From Pythium myriotylum (Eukaryota > Oomycota > Peronosporomycetes > Pythiales > Pythiaceae), in NCBI GenBank assembly GCA_023091665.1, contig JALJCQ010000001.1, forward strand, positions 3,534,001-3,598,000: DNA of 64,000 bases, given 5' to 3'. Shown here in pieces: positions 1 to 8,166 of the stretch. The translations under genes and the position numbers were made by a program. The stretch's first letter is position 1. Each line of letters begins with the position of its first letter. A model generated the notes under the pieces. That model saw only the letters and a list, made by a program, of their open reading frames with translations, was not told the DNA's origin and did not search any database.

Positions 1-61
1 GGTCGAAACCTTCCTGAATTGGGTTTAGTTGGGTGATTGGGTGATTTCCCTTTGCGCGGGG

Positions 62-83
62 CCCGCCAACGTTGGCGGGAAAA
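62..83. promoter_or_regulatory. E2F-like palindromic element ahead of the Claspin-like gene
   Basis: Positions 62-79 are a perfect 18-bp palindrome (CCCGCCAACGTTGGCGGG). It continues into AAAA, so 72-83 reads TTGGCGGGAAAA, which matches the textbook E2F/DP site core. It lies 24 bp upstream of the ATG at 107. A site of this kind in front of an S-phase checkpoint gene makes biological sense, but E2F control is inferred, not shown. Confidence 0.45.
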
Positions 84-106
84 GCAGCACGAGGAGAAGG
101 TCGAGT

Positions 107-2632
107 ATGGGCGGCGAGACGCTGGCGCTGGAGACGCAGCTGCTGCTGCAGGAGGCGGCGCAGGCCGCGAGCAGGCTCGTGGAGGCCGCCGAGGGCGCGG
201 CGCCCGCGCCGAGCGAGCTCGAGGCCGCCAAGCAGGCGCTCGTGGACAAGCTGCGGCAGAAAAAGGACCGCAACAAGCAGCAGCAGCAGAGACTGCTCCA
301 GCAGCGCTACGGCTTCGCGGGCGCGGCGGCGACGCCCGAGGACAAGGCGAGCGCCAGTGCGAGCGTGGGGCGCGCGACGCCCACCAAGGCCAAGCGCATG
401 GTGCGGCTGCCCGTCGTGGCGGCCGCGGCGGTCGGCCCCAAGCAGAAGAAAGACTTGCTGGCCAAGCTGCGCACGCAGGCGATCCACCAGGGCGCGCAGT
501 CGATGGCCAAGCTCTTTGGGTACAGCTCGTACGAAGAGCAGATTAAGCACTTGAACAAGATCGAGAAGCTCAAGATCCTGCAGAGTGAACAGGCCGAGGC
601 CGAGGCCAAGAAGAACAAGCCCGAGGAGCTTGGAGATGGCAAGGAAGAGGACTCGTCGAGCGACTTTGTCCCAGAGGCTGATGAAGGAGAAGAGGCAGGA
701 GAAACGGCGCAGCAGCATGATGAAGAAATGGTAGAAGCAGAGGCTGAGGAGGCTGAGGAGAAGATCGGTGAGGGCGATGAACCGATGGAAGACGTCTCCA
801 CGGTTACCGTCGCGATGCCAGAGAACGGTCCAAATGAGGAGACCCAAGACTTGAACGCTCTAGCCCCACCGGAAACGTCTGAATCGATAGCAACGTCGCC
901 GAAGAAGGCAAGAGAGACCGGCAGCCCGTCAAAAGCAGTACCCCGCCGACGACGCAACCATGTTGCCGCTGATGAAGACGATGATGGCAACGAGGCTGAT
1001 AGTGAGCAGGACGGAGACGAGGAGGAAGATCCTAAGGAGGCGGAAGAGCCGGAAGCGGGGACCCAGAAGGCGCCACGAGACAAAGCTGCAGCTTTCCGAC
1101 AGCTCTTGCAACAAGAGGCTAAGCAGGAGCGCCGACGAAAGCGTCTTCGCCAGGGCGAGAACTTTGTCGAATCAGAAGCCGATGAAGATGAAGAAGAGGA
1201 TGTACTCAAGATTGGTGGGCTAGGTGACTTTGGTTTTGGCGTGCCCCAGGTGGCTTCGAAGGAATCGAAAGAGGCCGAAGAGGAACGAAATGCGCTCAAA
1301 ATGCGTGAGGACGACCTCGAAGGGATCGTCGATGACTTGTCAGACGATGAACGCGCTCAAGAGCAGGATCTGGAAGAGATTTACCGCCGCGAACTCGAAG
1401 AGCAGGATCGTCAGCAGGTTAAGGAGGTAATGCGCAACGTCAAGGAAGGCTTCGGTCGCAACCGACGAGCATTCTCCAATCTTGATGGCGGGCTAGGCGC
1501 ACGTGGTCGTTTTAATCTGAACGAGCTCGTCGCTGCCGATGGCGACAAGCTCGAGGCAGCCCGTCTTGGTTTGTTGGAGTCCGATGAGGAAATGAACGAA
1601 GATGACGAGGAGGAAGGCGATGGGAAGAAGAAGGATGAGGAAGCGGAGGAAGAAGATGAAGAAGCAGAGATGGAGCGAATGCTTCGTGAACGATTCATGA
1701 ATCAACCGAAAATCTACATCACATCCTCTGAATCAGAAAGCGAGGGGGAAAACGAAGTCGAAAACGACGACGACGAGGCTGCAAAGGAGGAGATCGAGTC
1801 GGATGAGGAACGTGAGCGCCAACAGATGAAGCTTTTCTCAGAAAGAGCTCGAATCAATCGTCGCATGCAGCGCATGAAGGATATGCAGCGTCAAATCGCG
1901 CAAGAGGTGGAGGAGGAGAGCGCCGAGAGGGCCGCCCTACCGAACTTACTCTTGGAGGAGGACGAAGAGTCCCAAGAGGTGAGTGGATTCATTTTATGGA
2001 GTGTTTATGAGTGAGCCCTAATTTCGAACTTTATACCGCAGCTATTGAAGGTTCTCACACGAACTGATGTCAAGAAGATCCCAGCAGATGGTGCAACCGT
2101 GCAGGCTCAAACCAAATCGGCGCAACCTGCTTCGTCCAGGGCGAAAACGATCGGTGGTGCACGCCCAAAAGTTGGTCGTTTTAGTTCATTCGGCATGGGC
2201 TCGTCCGTGCGATCGTCATCGTCGTTCAGCCGCGTCGCCGACAACTGCAAGCTCTTCAGTGCTGGCTCGGTATGTGTGTGGCTGTGGTGTTATGTGTCGC
2301 TCCAGCTGGCATGGTCTTATGTTTGTTTGCATCAGGGAGCTACATCAACAACCAAGGGCTTTGTATTCACATCATTCAGTTCGGACAAGACCGACCATAC
2401 AGATGAGAACGCCGCTCCTGGACCTGACGATTCGGAGATGGTGAGTGTCCCGTCGAAACCCTCGTCGAGTCTCTCCAAGAACAAAAGCGCGGCCCGGCCA
2501 GGAAAGCGGCCATTTGCGGCCTCGAACAGCAACCCCAGCGGCAGCAAGGCGAAGAAGAGCAAGAGCGACTTTTTCTCCGTCTTGGCCTCGTACCAGTGCG
2601 TATCCCAGAACACCGCCAGCGAACCCATGTAA
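107..2632 (+). CDS. Claspin/Mrc1-like replication checkpoint mediator
   Basis: Three exons, 107-1978, 2042-2269 and 2336-2632, give about 798 residues. All junctions are phase 0 (GTGAGT and GTATGT donors, GCAG and TCAG acceptors). The first ATG is at 107; the open frame upstream of it has only a TTG. The protein is very acidic and rich in charged coiled-coil segments. Roughly residues 345-500 resemble the MRC1/Claspin domain: an acidic VESEADEDEEED run, then DDLEGIVDDLSDDER, a long E/R helix, and a basic FGRNRR segment followed by an LLESDEE acidic stretch. The C-terminus is basic and Ser-rich with KGFVF. Family members travel with the replisome and relay ATR/Mec1 signals to Chk1/Rad53. Intron 2 (66 nt) is a multiple of three with no stop, so retention would add 22 residues. 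The acidic composition makes chance similarity a risk; the ordered motifs argue for the family. Confidence 0.6.
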
Positions 2633-3008
2633 CTTGTAGTAGTAAAGCGACTTTTGTAGTTTTCGCTTGTCTTGACAGGTTTGCGCCTATCCGTTCATTA
2701 TCTCAGTACATTACATCGTTGTGTCTTCCACCTCTTTCGGAGGGTTTGGGTCCTCGCGGCGATATTTCATCCAATCGTCGTGGCGCTTTTCCCTTTTACA
2801 ACGCGACGACCGCGTGTGACCATCACTCTTCGTCCGCCGGCGCTGCGATGTATTCAGTTCACGTTAGACGCCGCCCGAGTCCGGATCGACCATCACCCGG
2901 AATCAGCCGGCGCTCACCCACCCCTCGTCGCTTGCGTTGGCGTCGGCGCCAACGTTGGCGTTGGCGTCGTTGGCGTGAGTAGTGACTCCGTCCACTTGCC
3001 CACTCGCC
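2633..3008. other. Intergenic region with TTGGCGT repeats
   Basis: This is the 376-bp spacer between the Claspin-like gene and the first Cys-rich membrane protein. Around 2933-2976 it holds repeated GTTGGCGT units, including the palindrome CGCCAACGTTGGCG. That core is shared with the palindrome at 62-79. I see no gene here; the open frames crossing it run into the antisense or alternate frames of the next gene. Confidence 0.5.
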
Positions 3009-4139
3009 ATGAGCTCCTCGCACTCGAGCTCCGGCTCGGGCTCGGGCTCGCGCGCGGCCTCGCGCGACGTGGGCGCGCCGATCTACGTGGGCGACAAGTC
3101 GCGCAACTCGACGGGCGACTCGTGCGGCTACTACCGCCCGACGGACGGCGCGGCCTGCCGCAAGCCGCGCAGCTGCTACGACTGCCTCAACGTGCCGCTC
3201 GCGACCGAGCTCGGCGGCTGCGTGCTCTCGCCGGGCGGCGCCTGCCAGCCGCTCAGCGCCTACGTGCCGTCGCGCGACTACCGCGTGGACCACAACGCCA
3301 CGCTGCTCTCCTCGGCCTACTACAACTACTTCCCCAGCGCCAACACGACCTACTGCGAGCCCAGCGACGCCGCCTGCAAGCGCTGCGCCGACATCGGACT
3401 CGTCGACGTCGGCTCGAGCGCCGCGTCCTCGCAGATCACGCTCGGCGACTGGAACGGCTCGCGCGAGATCGCGCTGCGCTTCTGCCTCGGCGCCAAAGGA
3501 TGCGTTTGCCTCGCAGCCTGTGAGACGTCCAAGTGGCAGAACAACGTCGTCGACGACTGCTCGCCCGGCGGCTCCAACAGCACGGCCGTCACCGACAACT
3601 CGTCCGACACCTACCGCTCCATGATGCCGATCTTCATGGCGCTCCAGTTCGTGCTCATCATCATGGTTATTCACCGCCAGCGCCTCTACAGCAATCGGTT
3701 CGCACGGAGACCGCCTGTCCGCGAAGGTCCCTACAACAACCCGCGCCGGCCGTCGCCACGGAACAGGTTAGAGCTCACGGGCTGGCGCAATATGCAACAG
3801 GAGCTGGTGAACCGAGAAAAGGCTCAGCGAGGGCTCGTGAGCCTCATGTCGCCTCGAGATAACACAACGATCCCGCCGCAGCCAGCAGCGCAGCAGCCAG
3901 AGTCCGAGGAGCCTCAGCCGACGCCAGCGCCGCACAACTATGTACTCTATGCTCCCGAGGAGGAGGAAGAGATCCCGGAACTGCCTCCGGGCACGCCCAT
4001 GACCCCGATCGCGACACGACGGAGAGGTAGCACGGACGCGAGTCTCGCGATGCTCGAGGACGGGCGCTCGTCCGATCCAGGAGCGAAGCGACCGTCTCTT
4101 ACGGCGATGGCCGAAGTTCGTGAATCAAGGGTGCAGTAG
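3009..4139 (+). CDS. Cys-rich single-pass membrane protein, tandem family member 1
   Basis: Intronless, 376 residues from the ATG at 3009. A Ser/Gly-rich N-terminus is followed by an ectodomain with 14 cysteines in the spacing C-x10-C-x5-C-x2-C-LN-x9-C-x7-C, then C-x6-C-x2-C, then C-x5-C-x-C-x3-C-E-x3-W-x7-C. Several N-x-S/T sites lie in it. One hydrophobic helix (PIFMALQFVLIIMVI, about residue 205-222) precedes a basic, Pro-rich cytosolic tail containing LELTGW-x5-EL. The first cysteine block resembles a PSI domain (inference). No cleavable signal peptide is visible, so either the helix acts as a reverse signal anchor or a 5' exon is missing. Paralogues are at 5118 and 6866. Function unknown; the layout suggests a surface receptor or adhesion protein. 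Confidence 0.75.
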   Translation: MSSSHSSSGSGSGSRAASRDVGAPIYVGDKSRNSTGDSCGYYRPTDGAACRKPRSCYDCLNVPLATELGGCVLSPGGACQPLSAYVPSRDYRVDHNATLLSSAYYNYFPSANTTYCEPSDAACKRCADIGLVDVGSSAASSQITLGDWNGSREIALRFCLGAKGCVCLAACETSKWQNNVVDDCSPGGSNSTAVTDNSSDTYRSMMPIFMALQFVLIIMVIHRQRLYSNRFARRPPVREGPYNNPRRPSPRNRLELTGWRNMQQELVNREKAQRGLVSLMSPRDNTTIPPQPAAQQPESEEPQPTPAPHNYVLYAPEEEEEIPELPPGTPMTPIATRRRGSTDASLAMLEDGRSSDPGAKRPSLTAMAEVRESRVQ

Positions 4140-4305
4140 TGAGGTTCGGAAACGAAAGACAAGTTTTCGACCTCGAGTATTTATCCTCTCCCAAAAAAGA
4201 GGTAGCATGTACGATCTGGAGATAAGATGCTAACGCAGAAGACGGTCGAATGGAAAGATCTCTTCATCACACACGAAAAAAAATCAAAATCGTCGCTATC
4301 TTTGC

Positions 4306-4677
4306 TCAGACTGACAGACAGCCGACTACAACAACCAGCGTCGCCGCGACGGTCTTGGCCGAGAAGACAAAGTGGGCTGGAGACGACGGCTGCTGGCTTC
4401 CTCCGGGGCTCGGTACGCGCGTGCCATTCGGAGACGGGATAGAAGCGTTGTACTGCGTCGTGTGGTTCATGCCACCGCCCTTGCTGCCAGCGTTGCCGCC
4501 TGCCGTGCGATTGTACCCGACATCCGTGAGGTTTCCTGTGCTGTTGAAGACCGCTTCCAGCGCTTCCCAGGCCTCACAGCCTTCACAGGATGCTGCTTCG
4601 ATCGACGCTCCAAAGCAAATGAGCTGAACGCCCACGGCGAGTGCAAGCAGCCAGAGAATCCAGAGCGGAGCGTGCAT
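4306..4677 (-). CDS. Small secreted, probably GPI-anchored glycoprotein
   Basis: A 123-residue frame on the minus strand from the ATG at 4677. Residues 1-28 form a clear signal peptide (WILWLLALAVGVQLICFGAS core). The mature part has an SCEGC motif and six N-x-S/T sequons (NST, NLT, NRT, NHT, NAS, NGT) in a Ser/Pro/Gly-rich stretch. It ends in a hydrophobic run (VAATLVVVVGCL) after small residues, the layout of a GPI-attachment signal. It lies antisense between two Cys-rich membrane protein genes. Such small wall or surface proteins are common in oomycetes. No homologue is recognised, and a frame this short could be fortuitous, though the signal/sequon/GPI order is hard to get by chance. Confidence 0.5.
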   Translation of the reverse strand: MHAPLWILWLLALAVGVQLICFGASIEAASCEGCEAWEALEAVFNSTGNLTDVGYNRTAGGNAGSKGGGMNHTTQYNASIPSPNGTRVPSPGGSQQPSSPAHFVFSAKTVAATLVVVVGCLSV

Positions 4678-5117
4678 GGCGGAGAGTCTTGGAGGATCGC
4701 AGAGTGAGCGAGAGCCGGCGAGCAATGGACTTGCGGCCGTTTGAGGACGAGCCTCGTCCCAAGGCAGCGAAGGTTTGGCTTGGCGTCTCAACTGTCACAC
4801 CATCGCCATGTTCTTCCTCGTGAGACCCATGGGGTCGAATCAAGGGACACGGAGACCGTCGAGGAGCCACTGAAGATCTCTTGGAGAGGTCGTGAGGGGC
4901 ACATCCCATGAGCCGGGATTCCGGTGCAGGGAAAATCGAAGGTGTCCATCCGATCTGTCGAAGACAGTACTTCAAGGAATTCTTTCTACCAATGGAAACA
5001 CGCAAAACTAAATTTCGACCAATCGAATGCATCTAGTCCGATGACGCCGCCATTGCCCGTCACGTGAAGTGCTCTTGGGCCGATGGAGATCACTTCCCGA
5101 CGAGCACGAGCTCCGCG
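4678..5117. other. Probable divergent promoter region
   Basis: A 440-bp spacer between the small GPI-type protein (minus) and the second Cys-rich membrane protein (plus). A CCAAT box sits near 5019-5023 (CGACCAATCG). I see no further coding sequence. Confidence 0.4.
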
Positions 5118-6186
5118 ATGGCCCAGGACGACCAGCAGCGCATCGCGACGACAGAAACGCGCGTCGTCGGCAGCGCCTCGGGGCTCTGGATGCGCGACTC
5201 GTGCGGCTTCTACGCGCTGCGCCAGGGACAGACGTGTCGCCAGCCGCGCTCCTGCTTCGACTGTTTGAACACGCCCGTCGCGACCGAGCCAGACGTGGGT
5301 GGGCAGACTGGACAGCCGCGAGTGATACGGACTGACTGGATTCGGATGTGCAGGGCTGTTTCATCTCGCCGACAGGCTCCTGCGAGCCGATGGCGCTGTA
5401 CTCGCCGGATGCCGACTTCAGAAGCAATGACTCGTCGGTCGACAGCGGCGACGTGGACAACTACGAAGGCGGCTGGTTCCACTCATTCCCGTCCACGAAC
5501 ACGACGTACTGCCAAGCGCAGGACCCGGCGTGCGTGCGGTGCCACGAGATCGCAGTGAACGCGTCCCAAGCCAACAGCTACTTGGCCTCGACGACCAAGT
5601 ACTGCACTGGGATCAACTCCTGTGTCTGTATCGTCGGATGCGAGGCGCCGACGTGGAAGAACCGCGTCAAGCCAGAGTGCGCGAGCACGTCCTCGACCGT
5701 GGCGACCACGCCGCCTGTCGTGTCCACCACCAAGGCCAGTGACAAGAGCTCCATGCCCCTTGTCTGGTACTTTGTGCTCGCACAGCTCCCATTGTTTATC
5801 GTTTTCATCGTCATTCGAGCCCGCTGGCTTGGTACGTCATTACTGTACACCATTTCATTTCTTACCATAAAACCGCCGAGTTGACGTCCATCATCTCGTC
5901 AGGATCTCTTCGAAGGAAGCAGCGCACCCAGCCGTCCAGGCAGCTTGAGCTCACAGGGTGGCGCGCCATGCACAACGAACTGAGTGAGCGCGATCGAAAC
6001 CGACCTCCCCACGCCGAGTCAGTGCTCAACTCGGCGCTCCCTCCTTCAGCTCCGTCGGTCTCACCCGAAGCCAGTGGCGGTTCAGCTCGCCCGCCACTAA
6101 TGACACGTACAGAGAGAAACGTGTGGCTGAATGGAGCGAACTCTGCTCGCCACCCAACGCCACCAGCCGATCGAGCAGAGCCATGA
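5118..6186 (+). CDS. Cys-rich single-pass membrane protein, tandem family member 2
   Basis: Three exons, 5118-5294, 5354-5831 and 5903-6186, encode about 312 residues. Intron 1 is phase 0 (59 nt); intron 2 is phase 1 (71 nt, GTACGT donor). Splicing restores the family pattern exactly: intron 1 lies inside the C-LN-x9-C spacing and joins VATEPD to GCFISP, matching LATELGGCVLSP in member 1. All 14 family cysteines and the C-E-x3-W-x7-C block are present. A single helix (LVWYFVLAQLPLFIVFIVI) follows, and the tail carries LELTGW-x5-EL. Member 1 has no introns, so introns were gained or lost within the tandem array. No signal peptide is seen. Function unknown. Confidence 0.75.
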
Positions 6187-6865
6187 GCCTGCAATCCGCA
6201 ATTTTTTTTTATTTCGCTTCGCCCGGATGAAGGGAACAAACGAGGCCGTCGCTCGGAGAATCCTCTGTACCAATCATGGAAACAACCAAATCCTTTTGCC
6301 ACTTCTGTCGATGGCTTCATCCATTCCAAACCGCGAAAGAAAGAAAAACCGGTCGTCCAAGGTCTCATATCGCACTGTAAAAGCGAGTGGCGACGATGGT
6401 GCGTTGTCGAACGCCGTCGTCATCATCATCATCATCTCCATCCTCTGTACCTGCAATCTCTTCCTCGCATTGAGTGCTCACACGTCGCAGATATCTGGCC
6501 TAGAAAATCTCAGAAAGTACTGTACGTTTGACTCAAACCAGCAGCCCACCGAAGGAACTTTACGACCTCTCAAAGTTGATGTTTCTCTGATTGGATGGTT
6601 GGCCGCGTGCAGCGACGGGGCGTTGGCCACTCTCTTCTTGATCACTGCGGTTAGGAGACCAGCTCGCCTCACCAACTGACGAGAAGGCTCGAGGGAGCGA
6701 GAGGGAGGAGCGTCGTAATCGCCCGTGGCTGGTGGCGCGCCGTCAGCACGCCGCCCCGAGTCGCGCGTCTTCCCGATTCCTGCGTTCGCACGCACGCCCG
6801 GACTAACGCGCGTCCAACCGACCCGTGTCCCCACTGTCGCTGGCTCGCACCCGCCCAGTCTAACC
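6187..6865. other. Intergenic region with an ATC microsatellite
   Basis: A 679-bp spacer between family members 2 and 3. It contains a short (ATC)n tract at about 6418-6436 and an ATTGG box near 6590. A frame crossing it translates the microsatellite as poly-Ile; I do not call that a gene. Confidence 0.5.
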
Positions 6866-7870
6866 ATGGACTATACGACTCGCCAGTCGCCACCCGCGAG
6901 ATTCGAGCTCGGGCTCGCGGCCGGCGAGATCCGACAGCTCATGGTCTCCTCTTCCTCCTCCTCTTCCTCTTCCTCGTCTTCCTCCAAGGCCAGCGACGAG
7001 GCCGTCGTCGTGGGCGCCACGAGCACGTGCCGAGTGCGCGTCTACGAGAACGGGTGCGAGGAGAAGCGCTCGTGCCGCGACTGCCTCAACGCGGCGCGCG
7101 ACGACGGCCTCGAGTGCTTCCTCGACGCGGCCTCGGCGACCTGCGGCGCGTTCGCCGACGTGCCCGCGACCGCGCTCGACGGCACCGAGACGCTGAGCAA
7201 CGCGACCGAGCGCCTCCAGGCGCTGGCCAAGGACTTTCGCGTCTACGCGTCCACGACGCAGCGCTACTGCAGCGTCAACGACGGCGCGTGCACGCTCTGC
7301 GAGGCCATGGCCGATCTGCGCGGCTACGCGCCGTCGTCGAACCAGCTCAAGAAGATGTCGAGCGACCGCGCGATCTGCTACGGCTCCAACAACTGCATCT
7401 GCGTCGCCAAGTGCGAGAGCTCGTCGTGGAACAAGAACGCCGGCGCGCGCTGCTCGTCCGAGCTGCCGGCGTACAGCACGCCGAGCCCGGACTCGGACAG
7501 CACCAAGACCAAGATGCTCACGTTCATCGGCGTCTTCGCCGCGCTGCAGCTGCTCGTGCTCGTGGTCATGGTCGTGCGCAAGCGGCGGCAGCTCCAGCGC
7601 CGCCGCGAGGCCAACGGCCCGTACAACACGGCGGGCGTCGTCTCGGACGAGAACCGCCTGCAGCTGCCCGGGTGGATGGCCTGGCAGGACGAGCTGCGCG
7701 AGAACGAGCGCAAGAACGAGGCGCCGTTCGTGCTGCTCCACAAGCTGCGCCCGTCGAGCAGCCGCCTCACGGCCACGACCTCGGAGGCCTCGCTGCTCAC
7801 GCTGCCGCTCTCGTCGCCGCCTTCCTCGCACCCGTCGGCCGCGTCGGCGCTCGAGCGCGCCTCCATGTAA
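6866..7870 (+). CDS. Cys-rich single-pass membrane protein, tandem family member 3
   Basis: Intronless, 334 residues from the ATG at 6866; the longer open frame upstream lacks an ATG and is not hydrophobic. After a poly-Ser linker the ectodomain repeats the family cysteines: C-x8-C-x5-C-x2-C-LN, then C-x6-C-x2-C, then C-x5-C-x-C-x3-C-E-x3-W-x7-C. One helix (FIGVFAALQLLVLVVMVV) is followed by a KRRQLQRRR stop-transfer run, a GPYN motif shared with member 1, and LQLPGW-x5-EL. It is more diverged than members 1 and 2, with different N-terminal cysteine spacing. Function unknown. Confidence 0.75.
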   Translation: MDYTTRQSPPARFELGLAAGEIRQLMVSSSSSSSSSSSSSKASDEAVVVGATSTCRVRVYENGCEEKRSCRDCLNAARDDGLECFLDAASATCGAFADVPATALDGTETLSNATERLQALAKDFRVYASTTQRYCSVNDGACTLCEAMADLRGYAPSSNQLKKMSSDRAICYGSNNCICVAKCESSSWNKNAGARCSSELPAYSTPSPDSDSTKTKMLTFIGVFAALQLLVLVVMVVRKRRQLQRRREANGPYNTAGVVSDENRLQLPGWMAWQDELRENERKNEAPFVLLHKLRPSSSRLTATTSEASLLTLPLSSPPSSHPSAASALERASM

Positions 7871-7879
7871 TTGCTACGA

Positions 7880-8022
7880 GTTGAAGTGTCCATTATCGTA
7901 ATTTAAAGCTTTCCCCTCCTACATGGTTTTCCCTTTCTTTCCTTCTATTCTTCGTTGAAGTGTCCATTATCGTAATTTAAAGATTCCCCCTGCATGGTTT
8001 CCCTTTCCTTCCATTCTTCAAC
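7880..8022. repeat. 74-bp tandem duplication downstream of family member 3
   Basis: A 29-bp block starting GTTGAAGTGTCCATTATCG occurs at 7880-7908 and again at 7954-7982. The following pyrimidine-rich sequence is also similar, so the unit is about 74 bp in two copies. It falls in the 3'UTR/spacer between two genes. Confidence 0.85.
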
Positions 8023-8166
8023 CTTGCGTGAAGATGGAGCGAACCTTCCGGCCGTTTCGCTCGCCGTGAGGCGTGAAGAGCGAGCTGAACGCCTCAGCGA
8101 ATCGCACAGCGCGTGGACGAGGCGCTGGCTCTTTCGGCGGCCATTTCGACTCCTCTCGGTTCGCTC

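Noticed and set aside
307..1299. 330-codon open frame on minus opposite the Claspin-like gene
   Set aside because: Ser-rich translation is the antisense of acidic GAN codons; the plus-strand gene has motifs and spliced exons.
2672..3874. Long frames on both strands overlapping the first Cys-rich gene
   Set aside because: Arg/Ala-rich or Val/Ala-rich composition typical of GC-rich shadow frames; the cysteine code supports the frame from 3009.
6131..6679. 182-codon frame with a poly-Ile segment
   Set aside because: The hydrophobic run is a translated (ATC)n microsatellite and the frame overlaps the end of the previous gene.
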